8,897 nucleotides of DNA, taken from Lachnospiraceae bacterium. Its GTDB lineage: Bacteria; Bacillota_A; Clostridia; Lachnospirales; Lachnospiraceae. Positions 1 through 6,603 of this stretch are shown piece after piece. The DNA lies in assembly GCA_024691045.1 (NCBI GenBank), contig JAILOC010000188.1, positions 1 to 8,897 of the forward strand. The letters run 5' to 3'. Every line of letters starts with the position of its first letter. The first letter of the stretch is position 1. The translations under genes and the position numbers were made by a program. The notes beneath the pieces are model-generated. The model did not search any database. It worked only from the letters and a program-made list of their open reading frames with translations, and was not told the DNA's origin.

Positions 1-51
1 CATAAGGCAGCACAATCCGGCGAAAAGAAGGTTGAATATCTTTTTCTTCAT
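1..51 (-). CDS. Exported or membrane protein, N-terminal fragment
   Basis: This is the first 17 codons of a gene that continues beyond the left edge. The visible start, MKKKIFNLLFAGLCCLM, has a lysine-rich N-terminus followed by a hydrophobic run, which fits a signal peptide or a first membrane segment. A clear ribosome binding site (AAGAGG, 8 bases before the ATG) overlaps the TAA stop of the EpsG-like gene upstream, so the two are almost certainly co-transcribed and probably coupled in translation. Two adjacent cysteines sit near the end of the hydrophobic stretch, but no clean lipobox can be read from so few residues. The function cannot be told. The context suggests a secreted partner of the polysaccharide genes. 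Confidence 0.7.
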   Translation of the reverse strand, partial: MKKKIFNLLFAGLCCLM

Positions 52-63
52 GTGGTTTTCCTC

Positions 64-1164
64 TTACTGGAAGATCCAGTTGTAATAAGGGAGTATCCTG
101 ACATCGGTGTTGTACGCACTCCTTAAGAAGAGTGCAAAGAAAGCAATAAATGCCGCGCAGATAAGGACCGTCCATACAGTCCTTGCCTTTTTGTTATCAA
201 TCCTGCGTATCAGTGCAGGGATAAAGAATATATTGGTGATATTGAGATAGAATCCGATCCTCGATATCTCGGGCATGAACGAACAGAACACATACAGAAG
301 CAGTGCCCAGAGATTGCAGTAGAATCCGAATTTAAGCTTTGGGTCTTCTTTAACCTTTTTGTGATAGATTAGTGCGAAGATAAATACAGCCGCCGCCTTG
401 GCTATGTTGGTAAGACTTGTCTGGCCGGTATCGAACATCGAGCCTTCATAGAAGGGATAAAAGATAAATATTATCCTGCGGTAAACTCCCGGCAGGAAAA
501 GGAGCGTCGCACAAAATGCGCTGATGATAAAATGCCCTATCCGGTTCCAGTTCACGGTTGCAAGAAGATACAACGGGATCACAATGAGCACGGATTTATG
601 GAACAGAGCCGCCGCGGCAATGACCGCAATGAACTTGATATAATCCTTCTTCAGAACATACTTGACCGAATACATCGCAGCGGAAAGAGCCAGGTAATAT
701 CTGACATTGTTCAGGCTTCCGAAATAATAGCCCGCAGTCATGAAGATAAAAAGGGAAAAGACAAACCACTCACTCTGATCGTAGACAGCTTTTACCATCA
801 GGAAAACCGTCACAAGCGAAAAGAAAGCGAATATGGGAAGATAATTGTCGTAATCAAGGAACCACTGCAGAAACTTTACGACATACCTGAATCCTATCTC
901 ATAGCTGACATGTCTGTCCTGTGCTATGAGATTGAAATTATCGCGGTAAACCCAGTAGTCGTTACCTACAGCGATCCTGCATGCGGATACCGCGGACAAA
1001 AGAAGAAATATCGCAAGCGCAAGGATGCGGTTTCTTGCGGTAAGTCTCGAAGTGTATGGAGTTTGTGATCGCATACCGTCCGCCGGCGCAGTGTTGATCC
1101 CAAATGCAAGGAAAACCACAACTGCCGTCAGTGCGATATACAGAAACAATCCGTAGGTTATCAT
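64..1164 (-). CDS. EpsG-family polysaccharide polymerase (Wzy-like)
   Basis: A 366-residue protein with about ten hydrophobic segments, matching the EpsG family, the Gram-positive counterpart of Wzy polymerases thought to join repeat units of exopolysaccharide at the outer face of the membrane. Family hallmarks are visible: a first helix at the extreme N-terminus, R-x-x-V-G-x-D-Y-x-x-Y near residues 63-73, the following YEIGF at 88-92, N-x-x-R-Y-Y-L-A-x-S around 152-161 and FHKS at 188-191, then further helices and a short aromatic C-terminal tail (PYYNWIF). Length is normal for the family. Its ATG overlaps the stop of the Wzz-like gene (ATGA), and no strong ribosome binding site precedes it, so translation is probably coupled. 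Polymerase activity is inferred from the family; the sugar substrate is unknown and no glycosyltransferase gene lies in the window. Confidence 0.82.
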   Translation of the reverse strand: MITYGLFLYIALTAVVVFLAFGINTAPADGMRSQTPYTSRLTARNRILALAIFLLLSAVSACRIAVGNDYWVYRDNFNLIAQDRHVSYEIGFRYVVKFLQWFLDYDNYLPIFAFFSLVTVFLMVKAVYDQSEWFVFSLFIFMTAGYYFGSLNNVRYYLALSAAMYSVKYVLKKDYIKFIAVIAAAALFHKSVLIVIPLYLLATVNWNRIGHFIISAFCATLLFLPGVYRRIIFIFYPFYEGSMFDTGQTSLTNIAKAAAVFIFALIYHKKVKEDPKLKFGFYCNLWALLLYVFCSFMPEISRIGFYLNITNIFFIPALIRRIDNKKARTVWTVLICAAFIAFFALFLRSAYNTDVRILPYYNWIFQ

Positions 1165-2216
1165 TTCTTATTCTTAGCGTCGTCCGCAAATCTTGATCTT
1201 TTGCCTATGTAATATGCCCTTATAAGTGCATCATCGGAATCGGCAAGCACGGCACACATGGGTTCCCTGCCGCATTTGCTCAGAAGTGAAAGAGCAAGTT
1301 CATCCTTCCGGACATTTTCCTTCGAGCTGAAGATATAAACGACAGGCTTATCACATTTCCTGATCGTATCGATGAGTCCCTTGCTTTCCGCATCGGAAAG
1401 ATCGAGCGGATCGCTTTCAGGTTTTGCTCCGGCTTTCTTAAGTTCATCTATGACAGCGGAAATCTTCTTCCCGGAAAGTGTCGATGCGACAGTAAATCCG
1501 TCATCTCCCGCAAGGTCTTCAAGACTCTCGGAAAGATTCGCACTTGCAAGAGTTCCGGCCGCAGGAAGATGATATCTTTTTTCTATGGTCTCGGGAAGAT
1601 AAATACGGTCATCGGAAAGAACAATGCAGGATACAATGATTGACGAGAAGAAAAGTCCGATGAACGCACCGAGAATAACTGCACGTAATGCTCTCACATC
1701 GGGAGGAACAAGCTGTGCTTCACCGGCTTCACCGATGACCCTGGTCGAAAGGATCTCGGGAAGACTCTGTGCATAAGCATCAATTCCGGTCACTGCCGCT
1801 TTCATAATCCTGTCGCACATGGACGGATCGGAATTTTCAACCTGAAGGGTCAAAACCTTTACATCGGATTTAAGGGTCGCAGTAAAGGACTGCCTTACGG
1901 TCTCGGCATCCAGTCCGGGATCCGCAAGAAGTATCTCATCAACTATCGCGGAATCCTTGGACATCTGCTCCCAGGTATATTTATTGAAATAGATGAGTTC
2001 ATTGGAGCCTGCCTCGGGAATATACTCAAGATAAACATCCGCTTCGGTACTGTACTTTTTTTCCGCACCGAGCCTGTATATAAGGTGGATCGCACAGACT
2101 GCCGCTGCGGCAAGGACCGCAGAAATGATCACTATATGGATCTTTTTCATGAACCTGAGCGCAAACAGCCTGCCGTTTACGGGTTCGTCTCCGTATCTCA
2201 TTTCCCAGAGTTTCAT
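1161..2216 (-). CDS. Wzz/chain-length-determinant-like protein with degenerate BY-kinase-like C-terminus
   Basis: A 351-residue protein with the layout of polysaccharide co-polymerases: a cytoplasmic start, a membrane helix at about 27-47, an extracytoplasmic segment at about 50-175, and a second helix at about 177-200 followed by S-D-D-R-I-x-L-P-E-T-I-E-K-R-Y-x-L-P, the usual juxtamembrane motif of Wzz and tyrosine-autokinase proteins. Such proteins set polymer length or control export. The remaining 130 residues are cytoplasmic. TVASTLSGKKIS (242-253) aligns with the BY-kinase pattern TVTSxxPGEGKS but lacks the Walker A lysine, no clear Walker B is seen, and there is no tyrosine-rich tail. 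The stretch from about 288 to 337 still resembles the end of a BY-kinase fold. I therefore read it as a pseudokinase or adaptor. The start at 2216 has GGAG 8 bases upstream. It lies 1 base from the preceding gene and overlaps the EpsG-like gene by ATGA. Confidence 0.75.
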   Translation of the reverse strand: MKLWEMRYGDEPVNGRLFALRFMKKIHIVIISAVLAAAAVCAIHLIYRLGAEKKYSTEADVYLEYIPEAGSNELIYFNKYTWEQMSKDSAIVDEILLADPGLDAETVRQSFTATLKSDVKVLTLQVENSDPSMCDRIMKAAVTGIDAYAQSLPEILSTRVIGEAGEAQLVPPDVRALRAVILGAFIGLFFSSIIVSCIVLSDDRIYLPETIEKRYHLPAAGTLASANLSESLEDLAGDDGFTVASTLSGKKISAVIDELKKAGAKPESDPLDLSDAESKGLIDTIRKCDKPVVYIFSSKENVRKDELALSLLSKCGREPMCAVLADSDDALIRAYYIGKRSRFADDAKNKK

Positions 2217-2217
2217 A

Positions 2218-2901
2218 TTAATTCTCCGATTTTTTGAAAATATATTTATTCATGAACTTGCCCACGCATGTGATCGCGGGGCCGAGGAACAGTGCCATAA
2301 GTATTGTTCCGATATAAAGCTTTCCTCCGAGAAGGAAGCCGATCAGAACGGCGAGCAGATCGTAAACGATCCTAACTATAAAAAAGGGGATCTTCTTAAA
2401 AGCATCACAGAGGATCTTTCCGAGTCCGTCGTAGGGTGAAAGGCCCATACGGGAATTCATATATACCGCCGCGCTTATAAGGAATCCCGCAAGTCCGAGG
2501 ATGAATGTCACCGGTCTTGAAACGCTTCCCATGAAAAAGCCTTCGGGAAAAATACCCCTGATGATCCACCTTGTAAAATCGACCGTATATCCGACAAGGA
2601 TCATGTTTGCGACGGAACCGGGACCTATCTGTCTTATGCCCGTGATGAGTATAACGATGATGAACATCACAAGGTTAAGCGCAAACTGCCAGTTGCCGAG
2701 AGTCAGCCCGAGAGTATTCGCAACATTTACATTCATATAAGTGTAAGGGTCGGTTCCGAGATCCGTCTCGAGAAGAAAGGCAAGTGTGATGCCCATACAC
2801 AGCACACCGCATACGACCATTATCACATTTTTAATGAATTCTTTTTTATCCGACTTAAATGTCTCATATCCGGCCCATGACCGAAGATCGAATTTTTTCA
2901 T
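2218..2901 (-). CDS. YczE/YyaS/YitT-family integral membrane protein
   Basis: A 227-residue membrane protein with about five to six helices, resembling the poorly characterised YczE/YyaS/YitT family. Supporting marks are an N-terminal helix (25-45) followed by LGTDPYT (48-54), G-N-W-Q-x-x-x-N-L (69-77), G-P-G-S-V-A-N-x-x-x-x-G-Y-x-V-D (93-108), and an internal second copy of the small-residue/aspartate pattern, MGLSPYDGLG (152-161), ending in a G-T-containing helix near 198. Members are annotated as membrane proteins of unknown transport role; B. subtilis YczE is encoded beside sfp and has been linked to lipopeptide or polyketide output. Its ATG overlaps the stop of the HAD gene (ATGA), and its stop lies one base before the Wzz-like gene, so it is central to the operon. 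Presence next to EpsG and Wzz genes may mean a role at the membrane in polysaccharide production, but this is only inference. Confidence 0.78.
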   Translation of the reverse strand: MKKFDLRSWAGYETFKSDKKEFIKNVIMVVCGVLCMGITLAFLLETDLGTDPYTYMNVNVANTLGLTLGNWQFALNLVMFIIVILITGIRQIGPGSVANMILVGYTVDFTRWIIRGIFPEGFFMGSVSRPVTFILGLAGFLISAAVYMNSRMGLSPYDGLGKILCDAFKKIPFFIVRIVYDLLAVLIGFLLGGKLYIGTILMALFLGPAITCVGKFMNKYIFKKSEN

Positions 2902-3545
2902 CCTGTGATCACTCCCGGAAGTTCATACAATGAAGGTATTGTCCTGTAAATACAGGATGCAACTTCCGGTTCCTCCTTTGTCTGGTCGGGTACGAATACC
3001 ACTTTGAGTCCCGCTTTAAATGCAGACATGATGCCGTTCGGGGCATCCTCCACAGCCAGGCATTCATTCGGAGAAAGACCGAGTGTTTTATATGCCTTCT
3101 CATACACATCCGGTGCCGGCTTTCCGAACCTGCAGTCAGCCGCGGAACATATCTTATCGAAATGAGTGTCCAGTCGGAGGCTTCCCAGATACCTCATAGT
3201 CCTTTCCATATCGGTCGCGGTCGCAACAGCCCTTAAGATCCCGTGTTCTTTGAGCCAGTCAAGTGCCTCTATGGCTCCGGGCTTCACCTGAATCCCTTCC
3301 TTTTTCACGATATCCTCGTAAAGAAGCTTTCTGTAAGCCCTGACCTCATCATAATCGAAGGATTCGCCGAACCATTCCCTGAACCTGTCATATGCGAAGG
3401 GGCGGCCTAGGCTTCGAAGCTGCAGATACATCGCTTCGGTCATATTAAATCCAAAGTGCGCACAGGCCGCAGGCCAGCATCTTCTATAGTATTTTTCGGT
3501 GTCCAGAACGGTCCCGTCCAGGTCGAATATAACAGCACGTATCAT
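2898..3545 (-). CDS. HAD superfamily IA hydrolase (beta-phosphoglucomutase/phosphatase-like)
   Basis: A 215-residue cytoplasmic HAD-IA protein with all four catalytic motifs: DLDGT (nucleophile D8, acid/base D10), the motif II threonine T109 in AVATATD, motif III lysine K142 in FGKPAPDVY, and motif IV E166-D167 in VEDAPNG. A helical cap lies between motif I and motif II (about 15-90). Substrates of this group are small phosphates such as sugar phosphates; the exact one cannot be read. I start it at MIRAVIFDLDG. A longer reading from TTG at 3620 is unlikely because that TTG is part of the -35 element of a promoter whose start point falls near 3585. The AGAGG at 3566-3570 is 20 bases from the ATG but 8 bases from an in-frame ATT at 3557, so four more residues (IQNL) are possible. 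It is the first gene of the polysaccharide operon and overlaps the next gene by ATGA. Confidence 0.85.
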   Translation of the reverse strand: MIRAVIFDLDGTVLDTEKYYRRCWPAACAHFGFNMTEAMYLQLRSLGRPFAYDRFREWFGESFDYDEVRAYRKLLYEDIVKKEGIQVKPGAIEALDWLKEHGILRAVATATDMERTMRYLGSLRLDTHFDKICSAADCRFGKPAPDVYEKAYKTLGLSPNECLAVEDAPNGIMSAFKAGLKVVFVPDQTKEEPEVASCIYRTIPSLYELPGVITG

Positions 3546-3551
3546 AAGGTT

Positions 3552-3580
3552 TTGAATACTATTTACCTCTGTGTTAAAAT
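3552..3580 (+). promoter_or_regulatory. Sigma-A promoter of the acyltransferase gene
   Basis: TTGAAT at 3552-3557, a 17-base spacer and TAAAAT at 3575-3580 give a good plus-strand sigma-A match, with transcription predicted to begin near 3587. The resulting leader of about 72 bases passes through the operon promoter and carries a GC-rich hairpin just before the ribosome binding site. Confidence 0.65.
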
Positions 3581-3591
3581 CATACCGATTA

Positions 3592-3620
3592 ATTGTAATA
3601 TTTACCGAATTTATCGTCAA
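3592..3620 (-). promoter_or_regulatory. Sigma-A promoter of the HAD-yczE-wzz-epsG operon
   Basis: Read on the minus strand: TTGACG at 3620-3615, a 17-base spacer, TACAAT at 3597-3592. The predicted start of transcription is near 3585, giving a leader of about 40 bases before the HAD ATG. Its -10 faces the -10 of the acyltransferase promoter across 11 bases, so the two cannot easily be occupied together. Motif match is strong; use is not shown. Confidence 0.75.
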
Positions 3621-3627
3621 CTTTTGA

Positions 3628-3646
3628 GCCGCCGCACGTAGGCGGT
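3628..3646 (+). other. Leader hairpin before the acyltransferase ribosome binding site
   Basis: GCCGCC at 3628-3633 pairs with GGCGGT at 3641-3646 (one G-T pair) around a 7-base loop. It ends 3 bases before the GGAG (3650-3653) of the acyltransferase gene and lies in its predicted leader. It could modulate translation or simply stabilise the 5' end. No U-tract follows, so it is not an intrinsic terminator. Confidence 0.4.
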
Positions 3647-3658
3647 ACCGGAGTAAAA

Positions 3659-4408
3659 ATGCTCAGATTTTATTTAACAATATTGGTATCCATACCCTGG
3701 ATCATATATTTCATGATAAAGTCCAGATACATCCTCAAGCACAAGGATTCATATCCCATCGAGGAAAGATATGCTTTCATCAAGAGAATGATGAAGCAGG
3801 CGATGATAAACGGACGCATCAGGACCAGGTTCTCCGGAACCGAGAATCTCCCCAAGGATGGCGGATATGTATTGTTCCCCAACCATCAGGGCAAGTTTGA
3901 TACACTCGGGATCATGTATTCGCACGAAAGACCATGTACGGTCGTCATGGATGAGGTCAGATCCAAGATGCCTCTCGCAGATGAGATGGTCGATATCCTC
4001 GACGGATGCAGGCTCAATAAGTCGGATATGCGTTCGCAGGTAAAAAGCATAAAGGCCGTTTCCGATGAGGTAAAGAACGGAAGGATCTACATCATCTTTC
4101 CCGAAGGCGGTTATTACCATAACAGAAATACCGTTCAGGAATTCCTTCCCGGAGCTTTCAAGGCGGCAATGATGGCAAAGAGTCCCATAGTCCCCGTCGC
4201 GATAGTCGATTCATACAGGGCATTCGGCATCAATATCCTTAAGAAGATCACTACGCAGGTCCACTACTTAAAGCCCCTTTATTACGATGATTATAAGGAT
4301 ATGAAATCCAAGGAGATCTCCGATTACGTCAAGCTCCAGATCATGCTCAAGATCAACGAGGTCGTTACGGCAAAGGGCAAGAAAGCACCCAATGTAATAC
4401 CGGAATGA
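3659..4408 (+). CDS. 1-acyl-sn-glycerol-3-phosphate acyltransferase family protein (PlsC-like)
   Basis: A 249-residue membrane-associated acyltransferase that would add an acyl chain to lysophosphatidic acid or a related lipid in phospholipid synthesis. An N-terminal hydrophobic helix (about 3-20) is followed by the PlsC domain: catalytic NHxxxxD as NHQGKFD (H76, D81), a basic stretch near 117-124 (GCRLNKSD), the FPEG motif at 147-150 in IIFPEGGYY (the common FPEGTR is altered to FPEGG), F-x-P-G-A-F-K-A-A at 162-170 and PIVPVAI at 176-182. Length is typical. GGAG lies 5 bases before the ATG. It stands alone, transcribed away from the HAD operon and converging on the MFS gene, with a hairpin terminator directly after it. 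The true acyl acceptor is uncertain, since relatives act on several lipids. Confidence 0.88.
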   Translation: MLRFYLTILVSIPWIIYFMIKSRYILKHKDSYPIEERYAFIKRMMKQAMINGRIRTRFSGTENLPKDGGYVLFPNHQGKFDTLGIMYSHERPCTVVMDEVRSKMPLADEMVDILDGCRLNKSDMRSQVKSIKAVSDEVKNGRIYIIFPEGGYYHNRNTVQEFLPGAFKAAMMAKSPIVPVAIVDSYRAFGINILKKITTQVHYLKPLYYDDYKDMKSKEISDYVKLQIMLKINEVVTAKGKKAPNVIPE

Positions 4409-4411
4409 TAT

Positions 4412-4438
4412 AAAGGCAGGTCATTAAGACCTGCCTTT
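4412..4438. terminator. Terminator hairpin between acyltransferase and MFS genes
   Basis: AAAGGCAGGTC (4412-4422) and GACCTGCCTTT (4428-4438) form a perfect 11-bp stem with a 5-base ATTAA loop. On the plus strand the stem is followed by another T and a TTTT run, so it ends the acyltransferase transcript 3 bases after its stop codon. On the minus strand it begins directly after the MFS TGA (4441-4439) and is followed by TTTATAT-type sequence, so it may work weakly in both directions. Confidence 0.85.
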
Positions 4439-5740
4439 TCAATACTCTCCGCATCTTCCGATATCATTATTCCCGCTCTTCTGCCGTTTGGTCATCTCCG
4501 TACCTTGTTTTTCATTTGTTTCCAGTTTCCTGATGCTGCCGGACAGCGTTATTGATGCCGAGACTATGGCGAGACAAATTCCTGCGATCAGCACTACCGC
4601 AGCCGCTCCCCTTCCGACACCGCGTCCGCTCATCTTTCCCAGTGCGTCGGCCGCCGCACCCGATACGGCATACGCGATCACATAACCGAGCTGCGAAAGA
4701 AAGCCTATCAGTCCCCATGCCCTTCCCTGAGCCTCTGCCGGAATATTCGTGCGCATCAGATAATCCAGACAGTTATTGGCAAACGGAAGTGCCGCGAAAA
4801 ACAAAAACCCGAAAACACAGATGATATATATATTCTCAAACAGTCCGAAGCCGAGCATGAACACTCCGGACAGTGCAAGAGACAAACTGAGTATCCTTAC
4901 ATAATTTTTCTTAATACCCTTCACACCGAGAACAATTCCGCTTGCAAGCATTCCGCAGGCGCATATCGTTTCGGCAATGCCGAGAATCTTCGCATTCGAA
5001 AATGAAAGTATCAGAGGCTCTGCAAGGATCTGGAGTGCTCCCATAAAAAGAGTGACCGCGGATGATATGAGTACAAGCTTAAGGATGCCTTTCTTTTCAC
5101 AAAGGATATTCCATCCGCTCTTAAGGCTTGAAAGGAACGCCTCCTTCTCCCCCGCTTTACTGCTGCCGATGCCTTTTCTAACAACTGCGGCACTGATCAC
5201 AGTCAGAATGAATGTGCAGATGTCGATCGCAAGCAGCAGTTTTACATCGCTCATGGTAAGAAGAAATCCTGCGATCACCGGAGAAAACAGGTATCTTGCA
5301 CTTCCGGCAAGCGATACCAGCCCGCTTGCCTTCGAATACTCATCCTCGGTCAGAAGATCCGTGATGGTGGCCCTGAACGCCGGCTCAAGCAGAGCGGAAA
5401 ATAACGCGCTCACCGATACACCTATGCATATCTGAAACAGGCTCGCACTTCCCCTGATCATACAGATCAGAATGAATACGATGCCGAGAGCCGAGCATCC
5501 GTCTCCCACCATCATCAGTAATCTTCTGTCATACCTGTCCGCAAGAACCCCTGCGGGCACGGACAAAAGAAGAGTCGGAAGAAATCCCAGAAGCGTGACC
5601 AGTGCCATGCTCGCTGCGCTTCCGGTCTTTTGAAAAATATATACTCCGAGTCCGAAGCTTGTCAGTCCTCCTCCTATCGAAGAGATAAGCTCACCGGTCC
5701 ACAGGAGCAGAAACTTCGGGAAATTGCTTTTTGTTTTCAT
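4439..5740 (-). CDS. MFS efflux transporter (macrolide/multidrug efflux type)
   Basis: A 433-residue protein with about twelve membrane helices, of the MFS class that includes macrolide efflux proteins such as Mef and enterobactin exporters. It likely exports a small toxic compound using the proton gradient. Motif A is well kept in the loop between helices 2 and 3: G-V-L-A-D-R-Y-D-R-R at 64-73. The start SNFPKFLLLWTGELISSIGGG is typical of the group. A charged cytoplasmic loop (about 188-207) separates the halves, and a hydrophilic tail of about 30 residues ends the protein. Its ATG overlaps the stop of the TetR gene (ATGA) with only an A-rich stretch upstream, suggesting coupled translation and control by that regulator. 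The substrate is unknown and cannot be inferred from sequence alone. Confidence 0.87.
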   Translation of the reverse strand: MKTKSNFPKFLLLWTGELISSIGGGLTSFGLGVYIFQKTGSAASMALVTLLGFLPTLLLSVPAGVLADRYDRRLLMMVGDGCSALGIVFILICMIRGSASLFQICIGVSVSALFSALLEPAFRATITDLLTEDEYSKASGLVSLAGSARYLFSPVIAGFLLTMSDVKLLLAIDICTFILTVISAAVVRKGIGSSKAGEKEAFLSSLKSGWNILCEKKGILKLVLISSAVTLFMGALQILAEPLILSFSNAKILGIAETICACGMLASGIVLGVKGIKKNYVRILSLSLALSGVFMLGFGLFENIYIICVFGFLFFAALPFANNCLDYLMRTNIPAEAQGRAWGLIGFLSQLGYVIAYAVSGAAADALGKMSGRGVGRGAAAVVLIAGICLAIVSASITLSGSIRKLETNEKQGTEMTKRQKSGNNDIGRCGEY

Positions 5741-6342
5741 TTCTTTTTCTGCTTTCTGATAAGTCCTCTCACAAAATCCATGGTTCCGCTCTCCGCGCCG
5801 AGGAGCTTTTCTGTCATGTCTATGAATACATCGATATCGCGCTTTGTAAATCTGCCTTCATCAAAAATATCGCTGCTTACAACCAGAAGCATCCTCACAC
5901 GCTCGGGAATGTTATTGCACGAAAAGATGCCTTCCTTTATGCCCTCCTTTACAGCCTCGGAAAGAATGGGTACAGCGGTCTCATAGAGCTTTTCTCTTGT
6001 TTTGTTATGCATCACGATATTCTCGGCCTGCATAAGTGCGCCCTCTATGGAATGCTCTTCGGGCGCGGGTCTGAATGAAGAGATGATGGCGGCAATCTTC
6101 TGAGGAACGGAAATGGGGGAGGCAAGGATCTGCTTTGCGGTCACTGTCTCCGTTTCTATCATCATTCCTATAACTTCCTCGAGCGTCTGCTCCTTGCTCT
6201 CGAAATAGTAATAATATGTGCCCTTGGCTATGCCGGCTTTCTCAATGATATCGTCTACGGATGTATTCTCATATCCGCGTGTAGTGAAGAGCCTGTATGC
6301 AATCTCAAGAAGCTCCTGTTTTCTTTTTTCACCTTTTCTCAT
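5737..6342 (-). CDS. TetR/AcrR-family transcriptional regulator
   Basis: A 201-residue DNA-binding regulator. The N-terminal TetR domain is clear: KRKQELLEIAYRLFTTRGYENTSVDDI leads into the helix-turn-helix I-I-E-K-A-G-I-A-K-G-T-Y-Y-Y-Y-F (about 32-47), then E-S-K-E-x-T-L. The all-helical C-terminal part (about 60-201) would bind a ligand and form the dimer; it shows no sequence I can tie to a known ligand. GGAG lies 8 bases before the ATG. The gene is the first of a two-gene unit with the MFS exporter, and its promoter is flanked by two related palindromes, which fits autorepression relieved by the exported compound. Repressor function is inferred from family and context. Confidence 0.9.
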   Translation of the reverse strand: MRKGEKRKQELLEIAYRLFTTRGYENTSVDDIIEKAGIAKGTYYYYFESKEQTLEEVIGMMIETETVTAKQILASPISVPQKIAAIISSFRPAPEEHSIEGALMQAENIVMHNKTREKLYETAVPILSEAVKEGIKEGIFSCNNIPERVRMLLVVSSDIFDEGRFTKRDIDVFIDMTEKLLGAESGTMDFVRGLIRKQKKK

Positions 6343-6417
6343 ATGTCTGTCTCCGATGCATTTATGTGACGGTTTATGTCTGTTTTGGGGTCTGAAGATC
6401 TCGGGTTTTTCTTTTTT

Positions 6418-6430
6418 CGACTATCGGTCG
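6418..6430. promoter_or_regulatory. TetR operator O2 (imperfect copy)
   Basis: CGAC (6418-6421), five bases, GTCG (6427-6430) repeats the core of O1, and the T-run on the left flank is also kept while the right flank differs. It covers the predicted start point of the tetR promoter. The centre is 55 bp from that of O1, so the pair brackets the promoter. Confidence 0.65.
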
Positions 6431-6435
6431 GTTTT

Positions 6436-6464
6436 ATATTACCGTACCGTTTTATGGGTGTCAA
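6436..6464 (-). promoter_or_regulatory. Promoter of the tetR-MFS unit
   Basis: On the minus strand a perfect -35 TTGACA (6464-6459), a 17-base spacer and TAATAT (6441-6436) form a near-consensus sigma-A promoter, the strongest in the window. Transcription is predicted to start near 6429, inside the downstream palindrome, leaving a leader of about 86 bases. Such a strong promoter would need tight repression. Confidence 0.85.
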
Positions 6465-6467
6465 GAC

Positions 6468-6490
6468 TTTTTCGACCGGTGGTCGAAAAA
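6468..6490. promoter_or_regulatory. TetR operator O1 (perfect palindrome)
   Basis: Arms TTTTTCGACC (6468-6477) and GGTCGAAAAA (6481-6490) form a perfect 10-bp inverted repeat about a 3-base centre. It ends 3 bases upstream of the -35 element of the tetR promoter. The core CGAC-N5-GTCG recurs downstream of the -10. Size and placement fit a TetR-family operator; binding is inferred. Confidence 0.75.
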
Positions 6491-6495
6491 TGCAC

Positions 6496-6530
6496 AAAAA
6501 AGAAGACGAAGCCTTGCGGCCCCGTCTTCT
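6496..6530 (-). terminator. Intrinsic terminator of the lipoprotein gene
   Basis: On the minus strand AGAAGACG (6530-6523) pairs with CGTCTTCT (6508-6501) around an inner GCC/GGC-closed loop, directly followed by a run of Ts (6500-6496). This is a textbook intrinsic terminator, placed about 75 bases after the lipoprotein stop codon and just before the TetR operator O1, so it insulates the efflux unit. Confidence 0.88.
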
Positions 6531-6553
6531 CTCGCGATCTGCATATATATAAA

Positions 6554-6572
6554 CCGGGCTTGGATAAGCCGG
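6554..6572. other. Secondary hairpin in the lipoprotein 3' untranslated region
   Basis: CCGGGCTT (6554-6561) and AAGCCGG (6566-6572) pair with one bulged base around a GGAT loop. It sits between the lipoprotein stop codon (6604) and the main terminator. There is no U-tract, so it is more likely an RNA-stabilising element or chance. Confidence 0.35.
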
Positions 6573-6603
6573 ATCTGCAAAGATTAATGGCTTACACTAA
6601 AGA

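Noticed and set aside
532..1068. A 178-codon plus-strand open frame
   Set aside because: It lies wholly antisense to the EpsG-like gene, has no domain pattern and a composition of read-through type; the minus-strand gene has clear family motifs.
3546..3620. Longer HAD protein starting at TTG 3620
   Set aside because: The TTG is part of the -35 box of the operon promoter, the predicted transcript begins downstream of it, and the extra 25 residues are not part of the HAD fold.
3749..4120. A 123-codon minus-strand open frame inside the acyltransferase gene
   Set aside because: It is antisense to a gene with conserved catalytic motifs, and has no ribosome binding site or recognisable domain.
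6442..6451. Direct repeat ACCGTACCGT within the tetR promoter spacer
   Set aside because: Two 5-base copies are too short to be told from chance, and they do not match the CGAC/GTCG operator core.
6536..6579. 8-bp direct repeat GATCTGCA at 6536-6543 and 6572-6579
   Set aside because: Too short and isolated to be called a target-site duplication; there is no mobile-element sequence between the copies.
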